A stretch of DNA of 64,000 nt from Polaribacter filamentus (GTDB lineage: Bacteria; Bacteroidota; Bacteroidia; Flavobacteriales; Flavobacteriaceae). A model generated the notes under the pieces. The model had not been told where the DNA came from. It did not search any database and worked only from the letters and a program-made list of their open reading frames with translations. Positions 36,540 to 46,329 of the stretch are shown one piece after another. The stretch is from positions 505,001-569,000 of the forward strand of contig NZ_MQUA01000014.1 in the NCBI RefSeq assembly GCF_002943715.1, written 5' to 3'. The stretch's first letter is position 1; every line of letters starts with the position of its first letter. The position numbers were made by a program, and so were the translations under genes.

Positions 36540-37687
36540 TTTTTTAGTAGTTTATAAATTCCTTTTCCTTCTACTGCCATATAAATATAACCATCAGGAG
36601 CTTGAACTACGTTTCTAACACGTCCAATATTGTCATATAATTTTTCGCGTTTTACAACCTTATTATCTTTTATGATTAATCGCTCTAGGTATTGAAATTT
36701 CAAAGACCCAACAAGTAAATTTCCAGTCCAGTCAGGATACTTATCCGAAGAAACAATCACGAAGCCATTTGGTGCAATTGAAGGAACCCAGTAGAAAAGA
36801 GGTTCTTCCATGCCTTCTTTTTTAGTAAGTTCTGTAAATGAGGTTTTGTTATAATTAATACCATAAGAAATAATAGGCCAACCATAATTTTTACCCTTTT
36901 TTACAATATTAATTTCATCGCCTCCCATAGGGCCGTGTTCATGTTCCCAAATTTCACCAGTAATTGGGTCTATTGTTAATCCCTGCGGATTTCTGTGACC
37001 GTAACTATAAATGGCTGTTTTTGCATTTTTTACGTCTATAAATGGGTTGTCAGCCGGAATTGTTCCATCATCATTTAGACGGTAAATTTTACCACCATCT
37101 CTGGTTAAATCCTGCGGATTTTCATCACGATTTCCTCTTTCTCCAATTGAAAAATAGAGATATCCATGCTTGTCAAAGACAATACGTGAACCAAAATGTT
37201 GCCCTTTTGTTGAATTAATAGCTCCTTTGTATAATTTTTCAATAGTAACTAATTTATTTTCTTTGAGTTTTGCTCTAATTAATGCTGTGTTACCGCCTTT
37301 TCCTTCTCCTTCAGATGACGAATAGGTAATATAAAGCCAACCATTATTTTTATAATCTGGATGCAGTTTAATATCTAATAAACCACCTTGTCCACGAGCA
37401 TAAACTTCTGGTACGTTTTTTATTTCAGTTTTTTTTCCATCTTTAAAGAGGTATAATTCTCCTGATTTTTCAGTAAAAATAATACCTCCATCAGGTAAAA
37501 AATCCATTCCCCAAGGGATGTTTAAATCCGGAATTATAAGTTCTGCCGTGTATTCTAAATCTTTATCGGCAATACCTATTGGTACTATTTCAGATTGAAT
37601 TTGGCTTAACTCAGCTTCGGTTTGTGCAGCTGCAGATTGTGCAATAAATAATGCAACAAATACGTAATAAAATTTTCTCATATCCAT
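36536..37687 (-). CDS. PQQ-dependent aldose/glucose dehydrogenase (soluble type)
   Basis: 383 residues with a signal peptide (FYYVFVALFIAQSAAAQ). The six-bladed propeller of the GSDH/aldose sugar dehydrogenase family is clear from NIPWGMDFLPDGGIIFTEKSG, GGLLDIKLHPDYKNNGWLYI, FGSRIVFDKHGYLYFSIGERG, NPQDLTRDGGKIYRL and YGHRNPQGLTIDPITGEIWEHEHGPMGGDE, the last of which carries PQQ- and metal-contacting residues. It oxidises sugars in the periplasm. It lies between a TonB receptor gene and a cytochrome c gene on the same strand. Confidence 0.92.
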   Translation of the reverse strand: MDMRKFYYVFVALFIAQSAAAQTEAELSQIQSEIVPIGIADKDLEYTAELIIPDLNIPWGMDFLPDGGIIFTEKSGELYLFKDGKKTEIKNVPEVYARGQGGLLDIKLHPDYKNNGWLYITYSSSEGEGKGGNTALIRAKLKENKLVTIEKLYKGAINSTKGQHFGSRIVFDKHGYLYFSIGERGNRDENPQDLTRDGGKIYRLNDDGTIPADNPFIDVKNAKTAIYSYGHRNPQGLTIDPITGEIWEHEHGPMGGDEINIVKKGKNYGWPIISYGINYNKTSFTELTKKEGMEEPLFYWVPSIAPNGFVIVSSDKYPDWTGNLLVGSLKFQYLERLIIKDNKVVKREKLYDNIGRVRNVVQAPDGYIYMAVEGKGIYKLLKK

Positions 37688-37708
37688 GATTTCCAGTGCT
37701 AATTTACA

Positions 37709-40012
37709 TTAAAAAAGATAACTTAAGTTCATCCCTGCATAATAATTTACAGGATTTCCAGGGTAATAATATCTGGGAGCACTGCCACCAAAGCCAGATG
37801 CATTTATTAAAATTTGAGAAGCATAAAATTCATTAAACACATTATTTACGCCCACAAACGTATTTAACTTCAGCTTTTTAGTAAGATTTGTTTGATACCC
37901 TATTTTTAGGTTTATTAGGTTGTAACTATCAGAATACAAGCTATTACTATCCGTAATTGGCATACTACTTACAAATTGATAATTAATGTTTCCGTAGAAA
38001 CCAACTAAAGTTTGAAAATCTAGACCTGCATTAAATATATCAGAAGGAACACCTGTTAACTCATTTCCAGTAAAATCTTTAGTGTCATCAGTAAAATCTG
38101 TAAAGATATAATGGTTTAAGGTGTAGTTTAAAAACGTACTTATGGAGATTTTTTCTTGATCTAACCATTTATAATTAACGGCTAATTCTAGTCCGTCATG
38201 TTGCGTTTTTCCTGCATTGACGCCAATAAATTGGTCTTCCGCTGTTCTTCTAGGAACCAATAAATTTTTAACGTCTAGTCGATACATCGATGCGTTCAAA
38301 TGAAATCTATTATTAAGGAAAGCTCCACGAGTTCCTATTTCGTAATTCCAGCCTGTTTCTGGTTTCATAGCTGTATTTATTTGTCCGTCTGGTAACAATG
38401 TTTCCTGGAGAGAAATAGGAGAGAAGCCATGACTTACACTCGAAAAAACACTTATTTGCTTATTTAACAAGTGAGAAACACCAAAATTAGGAGACACAAT
38501 ATCTTTATAATTATAGCTGCCAGACTGGTCTTGATTTTCTATAGAAACTGGAAATCTATCCTTTAAATTATAGGATGTTTTATTTAGATTTAAACCAATT
38601 GAAATCGTGGTTTTTTTAGAGATTTCATAATCTGCCTCGGCAAAAACGTTGTAATAATATCTACGTTCTTTGTAGTTAGATAATTGGTTTCCTTCAACAC
38701 TTCCTGTATTTGGCGGAAAATCTTTATATAAATTTTCAAAAGTTCCGTAGGTATAGGTGTCATTAAATAGTTCTACGCCAAGCGTCCAATTAAATGAGTT
38801 TTTAAATAATAAGTCGTTTCCTAAAACTCTACTTCGGATGCCAATCGCATGTGTATTTTCTTTTAAAATATCAAAAGGTCTTGGTTCGTAAGCATCTCTA
38901 AAAGAAGTAAAAACACTTGTAACTTGTTTTAAACTAGAACTGTAATCGTGGTTCCATGAAATTCCAAAAATTCCATGTTGAGCATCTTCATAACCTTGAG
39001 CCTGTTTCCAAGTAAAAGCTGCAGATTCAGGATTATTTATAAAAGTATTTTCGTTAATTGAACTCGGGATAAATGCTTTTAAATCTACAAAACTAGCTAA
39101 AAAAGACACTTCATCTTTTTTAGAAATAAAATGGTTGGTGTTTAGTGTAATTGTTTGTCTATTATAATTATTGTTTTCACGATAGCCATCACTTTCCGTG
39201 TCGCTAAAAACAGCTCTAAAACTATTTTTAGATGTCCCGTAATTTGCATTGATAACACTTTTAACCAAACCAAAAGAACCCACAGTAAGTTGGCTATGAA
39301 AGCTAGATTCATTTAAAAAAGCATTTTGTGGTTTTAAGTGAATAACGCCACCAAGCCCTGCGCCATAAACACTTGATGCAGCTCCTTTAATAATTTCTAA
39401 TTGAGAAATTGAAGCGAGTTCAAAATCTTCAATCGTAGTTTCGCCACTTCCATTTGTTAATGGAATATCTTTAAAATAAGCTCTAATTTTTGAGGTGCCG
39501 TAAAGATTTCTAGAACCAATACCTCTTATGGTAATTCGGTTTGTATTTAACGCACCACTTTGCATAAAAACGCCAGGAGTTCTATTTAAAATAGGTGCAA
39601 AATCGGTATTGTTATAGCGTGCAATGTCATCCGAAGAAATAATGTTGATGGCATTGGTTGCTTTTTTTAGTTTTTTGGGTATTTGATTCGCATTAATAAT
39701 AATCTCATTTAATTCATTAGGGTTTATACTAAGTTGAATAATATAATACTGCTCTTTCTTTAATTCAATCTTTTTTTCAAAATAGCCTTCTTTTCGGAAT
39801 GTGTATGTTCCAGTATCTAAATTTTGAAACGTGCCATTTAAATTAGCATTGATACTAATGCCTGTTTTAAAATTAGTGATTAGAGTAGAACCCAAAGGTA
39901 TATTTGCATCACTGTCAATAATTTTTCCGCTTATTTTTGACTGACCTAAGCTTGTTAAAATATTCAAAGACAAGATAAAAAGGAGGTATATATGTTTAAA
40001 TGTTTGTTGCAT
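37709..40012 (-). CDS. TonB-dependent receptor, possibly for PQQ
   Basis: 767 residues if started at the Met at 40010-40012 (MQQTFKHIYLLFILSLNI, a signal peptide ending in SLGQS); a longer upstream frame adds 18 residues that look non-coding. It has an N-terminal carboxypeptidase-regulatory-like domain (SKISGKIIDSDANIPLGSTL), plug (NAINIISSDDIARYNNTDFA, VFMQSGALNTNRITIRGIGS, EIIKGAASSVYGAGLGGVI) and a 22-strand-type barrel ending YYAGMNLSYLF. The plug resembles YncD/PqqU-type receptors. Downstream genes encode a PQQ dehydrogenase, so PQQ import is a fair hypothesis. No PQQ biosynthesis gene is in the window. Confidence 0.87.
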   Translation of the reverse strand: MQQTFKHIYLLFILSLNILTSLGQSKISGKIIDSDANIPLGSTLITNFKTGISINANLNGTFQNLDTGTYTFRKEGYFEKKIELKKEQYYIIQLSINPNELNEIIINANQIPKKLKKATNAINIISSDDIARYNNTDFAPILNRTPGVFMQSGALNTNRITIRGIGSRNLYGTSKIRAYFKDIPLTNGSGETTIEDFELASISQLEIIKGAASSVYGAGLGGVIHLKPQNAFLNESSFHSQLTVGSFGLVKSVINANYGTSKNSFRAVFSDTESDGYRENNNYNRQTITLNTNHFISKKDEVSFLASFVDLKAFIPSSINENTFINNPESAAFTWKQAQGYEDAQHGIFGISWNHDYSSSLKQVTSVFTSFRDAYEPRPFDILKENTHAIGIRSRVLGNDLLFKNSFNWTLGVELFNDTYTYGTFENLYKDFPPNTGSVEGNQLSNYKERRYYYNVFAEADYEISKKTTISIGLNLNKTSYNLKDRFPVSIENQDQSGSYNYKDIVSPNFGVSHLLNKQISVFSSVSHGFSPISLQETLLPDGQINTAMKPETGWNYEIGTRGAFLNNRFHLNASMYRLDVKNLLVPRRTAEDQFIGVNAGKTQHDGLELAVNYKWLDQEKISISTFLNYTLNHYIFTDFTDDTKDFTGNELTGVPSDIFNAGLDFQTLVGFYGNINYQFVSSMPITDSNSLYSDSYNLINLKIGYQTNLTKKLKLNTFVGVNNVFNEFYASQILINASGFGGSAPRYYYPGNPVNYYAGMNLSYLF

Positions 40013-40028
40013 ACTGCATATTTGGTCG

Positions 40029-40036
40029 CAAAAGTA
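40029..40036 (-). promoter_or_regulatory. -7 box of the TonB receptor promoter
   Basis: CAAAAGTA reads TACTTTTG on the minus strand, a perfect TAnnTTTG, about 17 bp before the receptor start at 40012. A short leader of roughly 10 nt is implied. The -33 element is unclear. Confidence 0.55.
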
Positions 40037-40091
40037 TTCATTTTTTATAGATGAAAATTCAAACAAAAATAATTCGTTCGATAAATTTTCG

Positions 40092-40099
40092 TAAATTTG
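40092..40099 (+). promoter_or_regulatory. -7 box of the copper-island first gene
   Basis: TAAATTTG is a perfect TAnnTTTG and lies 8 bp before the ATG at 40108, so the transcript would be almost leaderless. It is divergent from the receptor promoter just upstream. Confidence 0.5.
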
Positions 40100-40107
40100 T
40101 TTTTAAT

Positions 40108-40521
40108 ATGAAACAAGTTTCACATAAAATAATGTCAATTTTAATGGCTTTTGTAGTCTTATTTTCTACAATGTCGTTCACTATTGATATGCATTTTTGT
40201 GGCGATACCTTGGTTGAAACGGCCGTTTTTCATAAAGCAAAAGGTTGCGGAATGGAAATGCAAAAGCCTTCAACTAACGACTGTGAGATGACTAAAAAGA
40301 ATTGTTGTAAAGACGAACAATTAGTGGTCGATGGTCAAGATGAATTGCATTTATCCGTTGATCAAGTTACTTTTAATCAACAATTATTCATCGCTTCATT
40401 TGTATATACGTATCGTACTCTTTTTGAAGGTTCAGATAAAAATGTAACTTCTTATGCAGCATACAAATCACCACTCGTCATACGACAACTCTATAAGTTA
40501 GACGAGACCTATTTAATTTGA
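40108..40521 (+). CDS. HYC_CC_PP family small cysteine-rich protein
   Basis: 137 residues starting at M of MKQVSHKIMSILMAFVVLFS; an upstream in-frame ATG at 40051 adds 19 residues but disrupts the signal peptide. After the hydrophobic leader come HFCGDTLVE, KGCGMEM and CEMTKKNCCKDE, the cysteine, histidine and methionine pattern of the Bacteroidota HYC_CC_PP family. Members are often next to heavy-metal efflux genes. Copper binding at the cell envelope is likely, but this is inference. CusA follows after 109 bp. Confidence 0.85.
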   Translation: MKQVSHKIMSILMAFVVLFSTMSFTIDMHFCGDTLVETAVFHKAKGCGMEMQKPSTNDCEMTKKNCCKDEQLVVDGQDELHLSVDQVTFNQQLFIASFVYTYRTLFEGSDKNVTSYAAYKSPLVIRQLYKLDETYLI

Positions 40522-40630
40522 TTTTTTAAACAATAGACTGTTTTATCCATTGATTAATTTCATTGGGATGATTTCTTGTATTCGGTAATTTTTTCAACAC
40601 CAATGTCTAATTGTTTAATAATCAAACCTA

Positions 40631-43600
40631 ATGCTAAATAAAAGCATCAAATTTTTAATAGAAAATAAACTTGTAGCGGTTTTAGTGCTTGTCCTTTTTG
40701 TAGGATGGGGAACTGTGAATGCACCTTTTAATTGGGATACTGGGTTTTTACCAAGCAATCCTGTAGCTGTAGATGCAATACCAGATATTGGAGAAAATCA
40801 ACAAATTGTCTATACCAAATGGGACGGTCGTTCGCCACAAGATATAGAAGACCAAATTACCTACCCTTTAACAACTTCTTTACTCGGAATTCCCGGAGTA
40901 AAAACCATCCGTAGTTCTTCTATGTTTGGATTTTCTAGTATTTATATCATTTTTGAAGAAGACATTGAGTTTTATTGGAGTCGTAGTAGAATTCTAGAAA
41001 AACTAAATTCTTTACCAAGCGGATTATTACCTGAAGGAGTAAATCCATCATTAGGTCCGGATGCAACAGGTTTAGGGCAAATATTTTGGTACACATTAGA
41101 AGGTCGTGATGAAAGTGGAAACGTAACTGGTGGTTGGGATTTACAAGAATTGCGAAGCATTCAAGATTATTATGTAAAATATGCACTTTCTTCTGCAAGT
41201 GGCGTTTCTGAAGTGGCTTCTATTGGAGGTTATGTTCAAGAATATCAAGTTGATGTTAATCCGGAATTAATGCGTCAATATAATATTGGTTTAAACCAAG
41301 TTGTAAAAGCGGTTAAAGAAAGTAATAAAGATATTGGTGCGCAAACGTTAGAAATAAATCAAGCAGAATATTTAGTGCGTGGTTTAGGGTATGTAAAATC
41401 AGTTGAGGATATTGAAAACGCCGTGGTTACTTCAGAGGATTTTATATCCATCAAAATAAAAGACATTGGTAAAGTATCTTTAGGCCCGGCAACTCGAAGA
41501 GGAATTTTAGACAAAGAAGGTGCAGAGGTTGTGGGTGCGGTTGTGGTGGCAAGATATGGGGCAAACCCGATGGAAGTTATCAACAATGTAAAAGAAAAAA
41601 TCAACGAATTAAGTGCAGGTTTGCCTTCAAAAGTATTGGCAGACGGTCGAACTTCGCGAGTAACCATTGTTCCTTTTTATGACAGATCAGAACTGATTCA
41701 AGAAACTTTAGGAACTTTAAATGAAGCGTTAATTTTAGAAATTTTAATTACTTTTTTAGTAATTATTGTGATGGTTTTTAACCTTCGTGCATCTATATTA
41801 ATATCAGGATTATTACCTGTTGCGGTTTTAATGGTATTTATTGCGATGAAACTTTTTGGAGTTGATGCAAATATTGTGGCACTTTCAGGAATCGCAATTG
41901 CCATTGGAACCATGGTTGATGTTGGCGTCATACTTTCAGAAAATATTATTCGTCATATTGATGAAGATGATAAAAAACTACCTATAAATACCATCGTATA
42001 CAATGCTACGGCAGAAGTTTCTGGTGCGATTGTAACAGCAGTAATGACAACGATTATTAGTTTCATTCCAGTTTTTACAATGATTGGTGCAGAAGGTAAA
42101 TTATTTAGACCTCTAGCATTTACAAAAACCTTTGCATTAGCAGCAGCATTATTTATAGCGCTATTTTTAATTCCGCCTTTTGCTGCTTCTATATTCAAAA
42201 AAGTGAGCATCAGAAAAACAACGAGTTTTGTTTTAAACGGATTGTTAGTAGTTCTGGGAATTATAAGTATGTTTTTAGGCTATTGGATTGGAATTTTATT
42301 AATTAGTTACGGAACTGTAGCGTTTTTAAAAATGCAGGACAAGCTTACTGATAAAAGAGCTAATCTTATTAATATTATAGCATCTTCACTGGCAATTGTA
42401 TTTCTATTAGCTGAGTATTGGAGACCACTTGGAGTAGATAAAAGCATTGCCTTAAATTTGATTTTTGTTTGTATTATCTGCTTTGGATTGTTGGGTATTT
42501 TTATGCTATTTCAGCATTATTACACTAAGATTTTAAAATGGGCACTAGAAAATAGAGTGCTATTTTTAACGATTCCTGCTTCCTTATTAGTTTTTGGTTT
42601 TTATATCATGAAGAATACAGGCAAGGAATTTATGCCCTCATTAAACGAAGGTTCATTTTTGTTGATGCCTACGTCGATGCCACATTCTGGTATAGAAGAG
42701 AATAAACGAGTTTTACAACAATTGGACATGGCGGTAGCTAGTATTCCGGAGATAGAAACCGTTGTTGGTAAAGCGGGTAGAACCGAATCGGCTTTAGATC
42801 CTGCGCCAATATCTATGTACGAAAATATGATTCAGTATAAACCTGAATATATGTTGAATGTAAATGGAGAACGTCAACGATATAAAGTGAATGATGAAGG
42901 TAAATATGTATTAAAAAACGGAATGTCCTTGCCAACTGAACCTCGTGAAGCATGGCAATCTGTGGATGCTAAAAAACAACTTATTCCAGATAACGATGGT
43001 GAATTCTACCGAAACTGGAGACCAGAAATTCAATCACCAGATGATATTTGGAACGAAATTATAAGAGTTACCAAGTTACCAGGAGTTACTTCTGCCCCAA
43101 AATTACAACCTATCGAAACGAGATTGGTAATGTTGCAAACAGGAATGCGTGCACCAATGGGAATCAAAGTAAAAGGGCAAGATTTAAAACAAATTGAAGC
43201 TTTTGGGGTTCAATTAGAAACGATTTTAAAACAATCCGAAGGTGTTAAAGAAGAAGCCGTTTTTGCAGACCGAATTGTAGGGAAACCGTATTTACTAATT
43301 GATATTGATAGAGAAAAAATAGCGCGTTATGGCATTTCGATACAAGATGTACAAGATGTTTTAAAAGTGGCTGTTGGCGGAATGATTTTAACCCAAACCG
43401 TTGAAGGAAGAGAACGTTATGGTGTAAGAGTTCGATACCCAAGAGAATTGCGTAATAATCCAGATGATTTAAAAAACATCTATATTCCGGTGGGTAAAGG
43501 AAGTCCGGTGCCATTGAGCGAATTGGCAACCATCCGTTATGAAAAAGGTCCACAAGTTATTAAAAGTGAAGACACTTTTTTGGTTGGCTATGTGTTATTT

Positions 43601-44362
43601 GACAAGTTAGATGGTTTTGCAGAAGTAAATGTAGTTGAAACTGCACAAGCACTAATTCAGCAAAAAATTGCATCAGGAGAACTAATTGTACCAAAAGGGA
43701 TCAGTTATAAATTTACAGGAACATATGAAAATCAACTTAGAGCAGAAAAAACGTTGTCAGTGGTGGTTCCTTTAGCGTTATTAATCATCTTTTTAATTCT
43801 GTATTTTCAATTCCGATCTGTATCAACATCCCTAATGATTTTTACAGGAATATCGGTTGCGTTTGCAGGAGGTTTTATTATGATGTGGTTGTATGGTCAA
43901 GAATGGTTTTTGAATTTTAGTTTTTTCGGAGAAAACTTACGAGACCTTTTTAACATGAAAACGATTAATTTAAGTGTCGCAGTTTGGGTTGGTTTTATTG
44001 CGCTGTTTGGAATTGCTACGGATGATGGTGTGGTGATGGCAACATACTTAACGCAAACTTTTGATAAAAATGATCCAACAGATACATCAGAAATTAGAAA
44101 ATCAACATTAGAAGCGGCATCAAAACGAATTAGACCTTGTTTAATGACTACAGTTACCACCGTTTTAGCATTGCTGCCAGTATTAACTTCAACAGGTAGA
44201 GGAAGTGATATTATGATTCCGATGGCAATTCCGATTTTTGGAGGAATGATCATCGATATTACTTCTTATTTTATTGTGCCTGTTTTGTTTAGCTGGAAGA
44301 AAGAATTTATAGCGAAAAGAAAATTAAAAAATGAAGCTCAACCAATTTCTATTAAATCATAA
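40631..44362 (+). CDS. cusA: CusA/CzcA-family heavy-metal efflux RND permease
   Basis: 1243 residues with 12 membrane helices and two periplasmic loops. HME-RND landmarks: WDGRSPQDIEDQITYPLTTSLLGIPGVKTIRS, the helix-4 motif GTMVDVGVILSENIIRHI, and GIATDDGVVMATYLTQTF with KRIRPCLMTTVTTVLALLP. Met-rich periplasmic stretches (FLLMPTSMPHSG, DPAPISMYENMIQ) fit monovalent copper/silver transport. It is slightly longer than E. coli CusA because of a poorly conserved insertion near residues 710-780. First large gene of the efflux operon; TolC-like gene starts 5 bp later. Confidence 0.93.
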   Translation: MLNKSIKFLIENKLVAVLVLVLFVGWGTVNAPFNWDTGFLPSNPVAVDAIPDIGENQQIVYTKWDGRSPQDIEDQITYPLTTSLLGIPGVKTIRSSSMFGFSSIYIIFEEDIEFYWSRSRILEKLNSLPSGLLPEGVNPSLGPDATGLGQIFWYTLEGRDESGNVTGGWDLQELRSIQDYYVKYALSSASGVSEVASIGGYVQEYQVDVNPELMRQYNIGLNQVVKAVKESNKDIGAQTLEINQAEYLVRGLGYVKSVEDIENAVVTSEDFISIKIKDIGKVSLGPATRRGILDKEGAEVVGAVVVARYGANPMEVINNVKEKINELSAGLPSKVLADGRTSRVTIVPFYDRSELIQETLGTLNEALILEILITFLVIIVMVFNLRASILISGLLPVAVLMVFIAMKLFGVDANIVALSGIAIAIGTMVDVGVILSENIIRHIDEDDKKLPINTIVYNATAEVSGAIVTAVMTTIISFIPVFTMIGAEGKLFRPLAFTKTFALAAALFIALFLIPPFAASIFKKVSIRKTTSFVLNGLLVVLGIISMFLGYWIGILLISYGTVAFLKMQDKLTDKRANLINIIASSLAIVFLLAEYWRPLGVDKSIALNLIFVCIICFGLLGIFMLFQHYYTKILKWALENRVLFLTIPASLLVFGFYIMKNTGKEFMPSLNEGSFLLMPTSMPHSGIEENKRVLQQLDMAVASIPEIETVVGKAGRTESALDPAPISMYENMIQYKPEYMLNVNGERQRYKVNDEGKYVLKNGMSLPTEPREAWQSVDAKKQLIPDNDGEFYRNWRPEIQSPDDIWNEIIRVTKLPGVTSAPKLQPIETRLVMLQTGMRAPMGIKVKGQDLKQIEAFGVQLETILKQSEGVKEEAVFADRIVGKPYLLIDIDREKIARYGISIQDVQDVLKVAVGGMILTQTVEGRERYGVRVRYPRELRNNPDDLKNIYIPVGKGSPVPLSELATIRYEKGPQVIKSEDTFLVGYVLFDKLDGFAEVNVVETAQALIQQKIASGELIVPKGISYKFTGTYENQLRAEKTLSVVVPLALLIIFLILYFQFRSVSTSLMIFTGISVAFAGGFIMMWLYGQEWFLNFSFFGENLRDLFNMKTINLSVAVWVGFIALFGIATDDGVVMATYLTQTFDKNDPTDTSEIRKSTLEAASKRIRPCLMTTVTTVLALLPVLTSTGRGSDIMIPMAIPIFGGMIIDITSYFIVPVLFSWKKEFIAKRKLKNEAQPISIKS

Positions 44363-44367
44363 AACGG

Positions 44368-45597
44368 ATGAAATCATATATAAAAATTAGTAGTATCCTT
44401 TGTTTTATACTGTTTATTTCAAAGGTTCAAAGTCAGCAATTAGAAACATTTATTGTCGAAGCATTGGCAAACAATCCTGAAATTCAAAAGTTTGAACTGC
44501 AATATAGTATTGCCTCTGAAAAAGTAAACGAAGTAAATACCTTGCCAAATACAGAATTTGGTGTTGGCTATTTTGTAAGCGAACCAGAAACACGAACAGG
44601 AGCTCAGCGTTTTAGAGTGTCGGCAAAACAGATGTTGCCTTGGTTTGGCAATGTTACGGCAAGGGAGAATTATGTGAGTTCTTTGGCGGATGCAAAATAT
44701 GAAGACATCGTCATTGCTAAAAGAAAACTGATGGTTTCGGTTTCACAATCGTATTATAATTTATACGCGAATAAAGCGAAGCAGCACGTATTATCAGAAA
44801 ACATAAAATTATTGGAAACCTACGAAACATTGGCATTAACTTCTGTTGAAGTCGGCAAAGCATCTGCAGTAGATGTATTGCGTTTGCAAATGCGTCAAAA
44901 TGAAATGCAACAATTATTGGATGTTTTGAGTCAGCAATATTTAGCAGAACAAACTGCTTTTAATAATTTATTGAATAGAGAAAATACGGTTGCTGTTAGT
45001 CTTATTTCTGAATTAAATATTCCTTCGGATGATTTTGAAATTATTAGTGAAAATTTAGCATTACATCCAGAATTGTTGAAATATGATAAACGCTATCAAT
45101 CCGTAGAAAAATCTGAATTACTCAATCAAAAAGAAAGTAGCCCTATGATTGGTTTTGGATTGGATTATATCAACGTTGAAAAACGACCAGCTATGAGTTT
45201 TAGCGATAACGGTAAGGATATTGTAATGCCAACGGTGTCAATTTCTATCCCAATTTTTAATAATAAATACAGATCCCAAACCAAGCAAAACGAGTTGCAA
45301 CAAAAAGAAATTTTGGCACAAAAAAGTGAACGCTTAAATACTTTAGAAACACTTTTAGACAAAGCGAAAAAAGACAGGATTTCTGCAAGAATAAGTTATT
45401 CAACTCAGGCTAAAAATTTACAACAAGCTAAAAACGCAGAGGAAATTTTACTAAAAAGTTATGAAACAGGGACGATTGATTTTAAGGATGTTTTGGATAT
45501 TCAGGAATTACAATTAAAGTTTGAAATGAATCAAATAGAATCTTTGAAAGCCTATTATGAGCAAACAACAATTATTAACTATTTAACGCAGTACTAA
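44368..45597 (+). CDS. TolC-family outer-membrane efflux protein (CusC role)
   Basis: 409 residues, signal peptide (ISSILCFILFISKVQSQ), then the two repeated helical coiled-coil segments of outer-membrane efflux proteins (ANNPEIQKFELQYSIASEKV, ASAVDVLRLQMRQNEMQQLL, and the second copy ending GTIDFKDVLDIQELQLKFE). Forms the outer-membrane channel for CusA and CusB. Its stop overlaps the start of the next gene (TAATG at 45595-45599), showing tight coupling to the regulator. Confidence 0.9.
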   Translation: MKSYIKISSILCFILFISKVQSQQLETFIVEALANNPEIQKFELQYSIASEKVNEVNTLPNTEFGVGYFVSEPETRTGAQRFRVSAKQMLPWFGNVTARENYVSSLADAKYEDIVIAKRKLMVSVSQSYYNLYANKAKQHVLSENIKLLETYETLALTSVEVGKASAVDVLRLQMRQNEMQQLLDVLSQQYLAEQTAFNNLLNRENTVAVSLISELNIPSDDFEIISENLALHPELLKYDKRYQSVEKSELLNQKESSPMIGFGLDYINVEKRPAMSFSDNGKDIVMPTVSISIPIFNNKYRSQTKQNELQQKEILAQKSERLNTLETLLDKAKKDRISARISYSTQAKNLQQAKNAEEILLKSYETGTIDFKDVLDIQELQLKFEMNQIESLKAYYEQTTIINYLTQY

Positions 45598-46163
45598 TGA
45601 TCAAAGACTTTTACATAAAAAATATGGTTTGTGATCGTTGTATAAAAGTGCTCAAAAATGAAATTGAAGCGCAACAAATTGTAATAAAAGAAATTGAACT
45701 TGGTCGCATACAACTAAATATTCAAAATGATAACGAATTAGATGAATTCGAGAAGATTATTACAAGCAACGGTTTTGAAGTAATTAATAATGTAGAGGAA
45801 AAAATAACTGAAAAAGTTAAAATAGACCTCATTAAAATAGTAAGTAAGCTACCGCTTGATTTGAAAGAGAATTTATCAACTCATCTTGCTGAAACAATGC
45901 ATCAAGACTATTCGAAAGTAAGTAAAGTATTTTCATCAACTGAAGGAATGACCATTGAAAAATACTTTATAAAGCTAAAGATTGAGAAAGTGAAGGAATT
46001 AATTGAAGCGCAAGAAAAAAACTTTACTGAGATAAGTCAGTTTTTAGATTATAGTAATATGAACCATTTGAGTAAGCAATTTAAAATAGAAACAGGAATG
46101 AGCCTCACAGATTATAAATTATTACAAAATAAAGGTAGAAACCCTTTAGACCAAATTATATAG
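45597..46163 (+). CDS. HMA domain fused to AraC-type DNA-binding domain, copper-responsive regulator candidate
   Basis: 188 residues. Residues 1-70 read as a heavy-metal-associated fold with the metal motif NMVCDRC (MxCxxC) and a beta-alpha-beta-beta-alpha-beta pattern. Residues about 80-180 are an AraC helix-turn-helix region (LAETMHQDYSKVSKVFSSTEG, FIKLKIEKVKELI, ISQFLDYSNMNHLSKQFKIETGM). So a cytosolic metal-binding domain is linked directly to DNA binding. It is translationally coupled to the TolC gene and lies before copA. I expect it to sense copper and control this island. Confidence 0.82.
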   Translation: MIKDFYIKNMVCDRCIKVLKNEIEAQQIVIKEIELGRIQLNIQNDNELDEFEKIITSNGFEVINNVEEKITEKVKIDLIKIVSKLPLDLKENLSTHLAETMHQDYSKVSKVFSSTEGMTIEKYFIKLKIEKVKELIEAQEKNFTEISQFLDYSNMNHLSKQFKIETGMSLTDYKLLQNKGRNPLDQII

Positions 46164-46329
46164 ATGATATCCATAATTAGAATAAAGAATTAAGTAGTAG
46201 AATACCAACTTTGCACAAGATAAATATAAAACGAAAATTCTCATCCTAAAGGATGATTTAAGAATCGCTTATTTACAGTCTTAAGAATACAGATATTCTA
46301 TCAGCAATTAAAAATAATTAATTTTAAAT

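Noticed and set aside
40051..40107. Upstream in-frame ATG giving a longer HYC_CC_PP protein.
   Set aside because: The extra 19 residues precede a complete signal peptide and would overlap the predicted promoter.
41359..44253. Several antisense ORFs of 60-118 codons within cusA.
   Set aside because: They are low-complexity shadows of the coding strand, without start context or recognisable domains.
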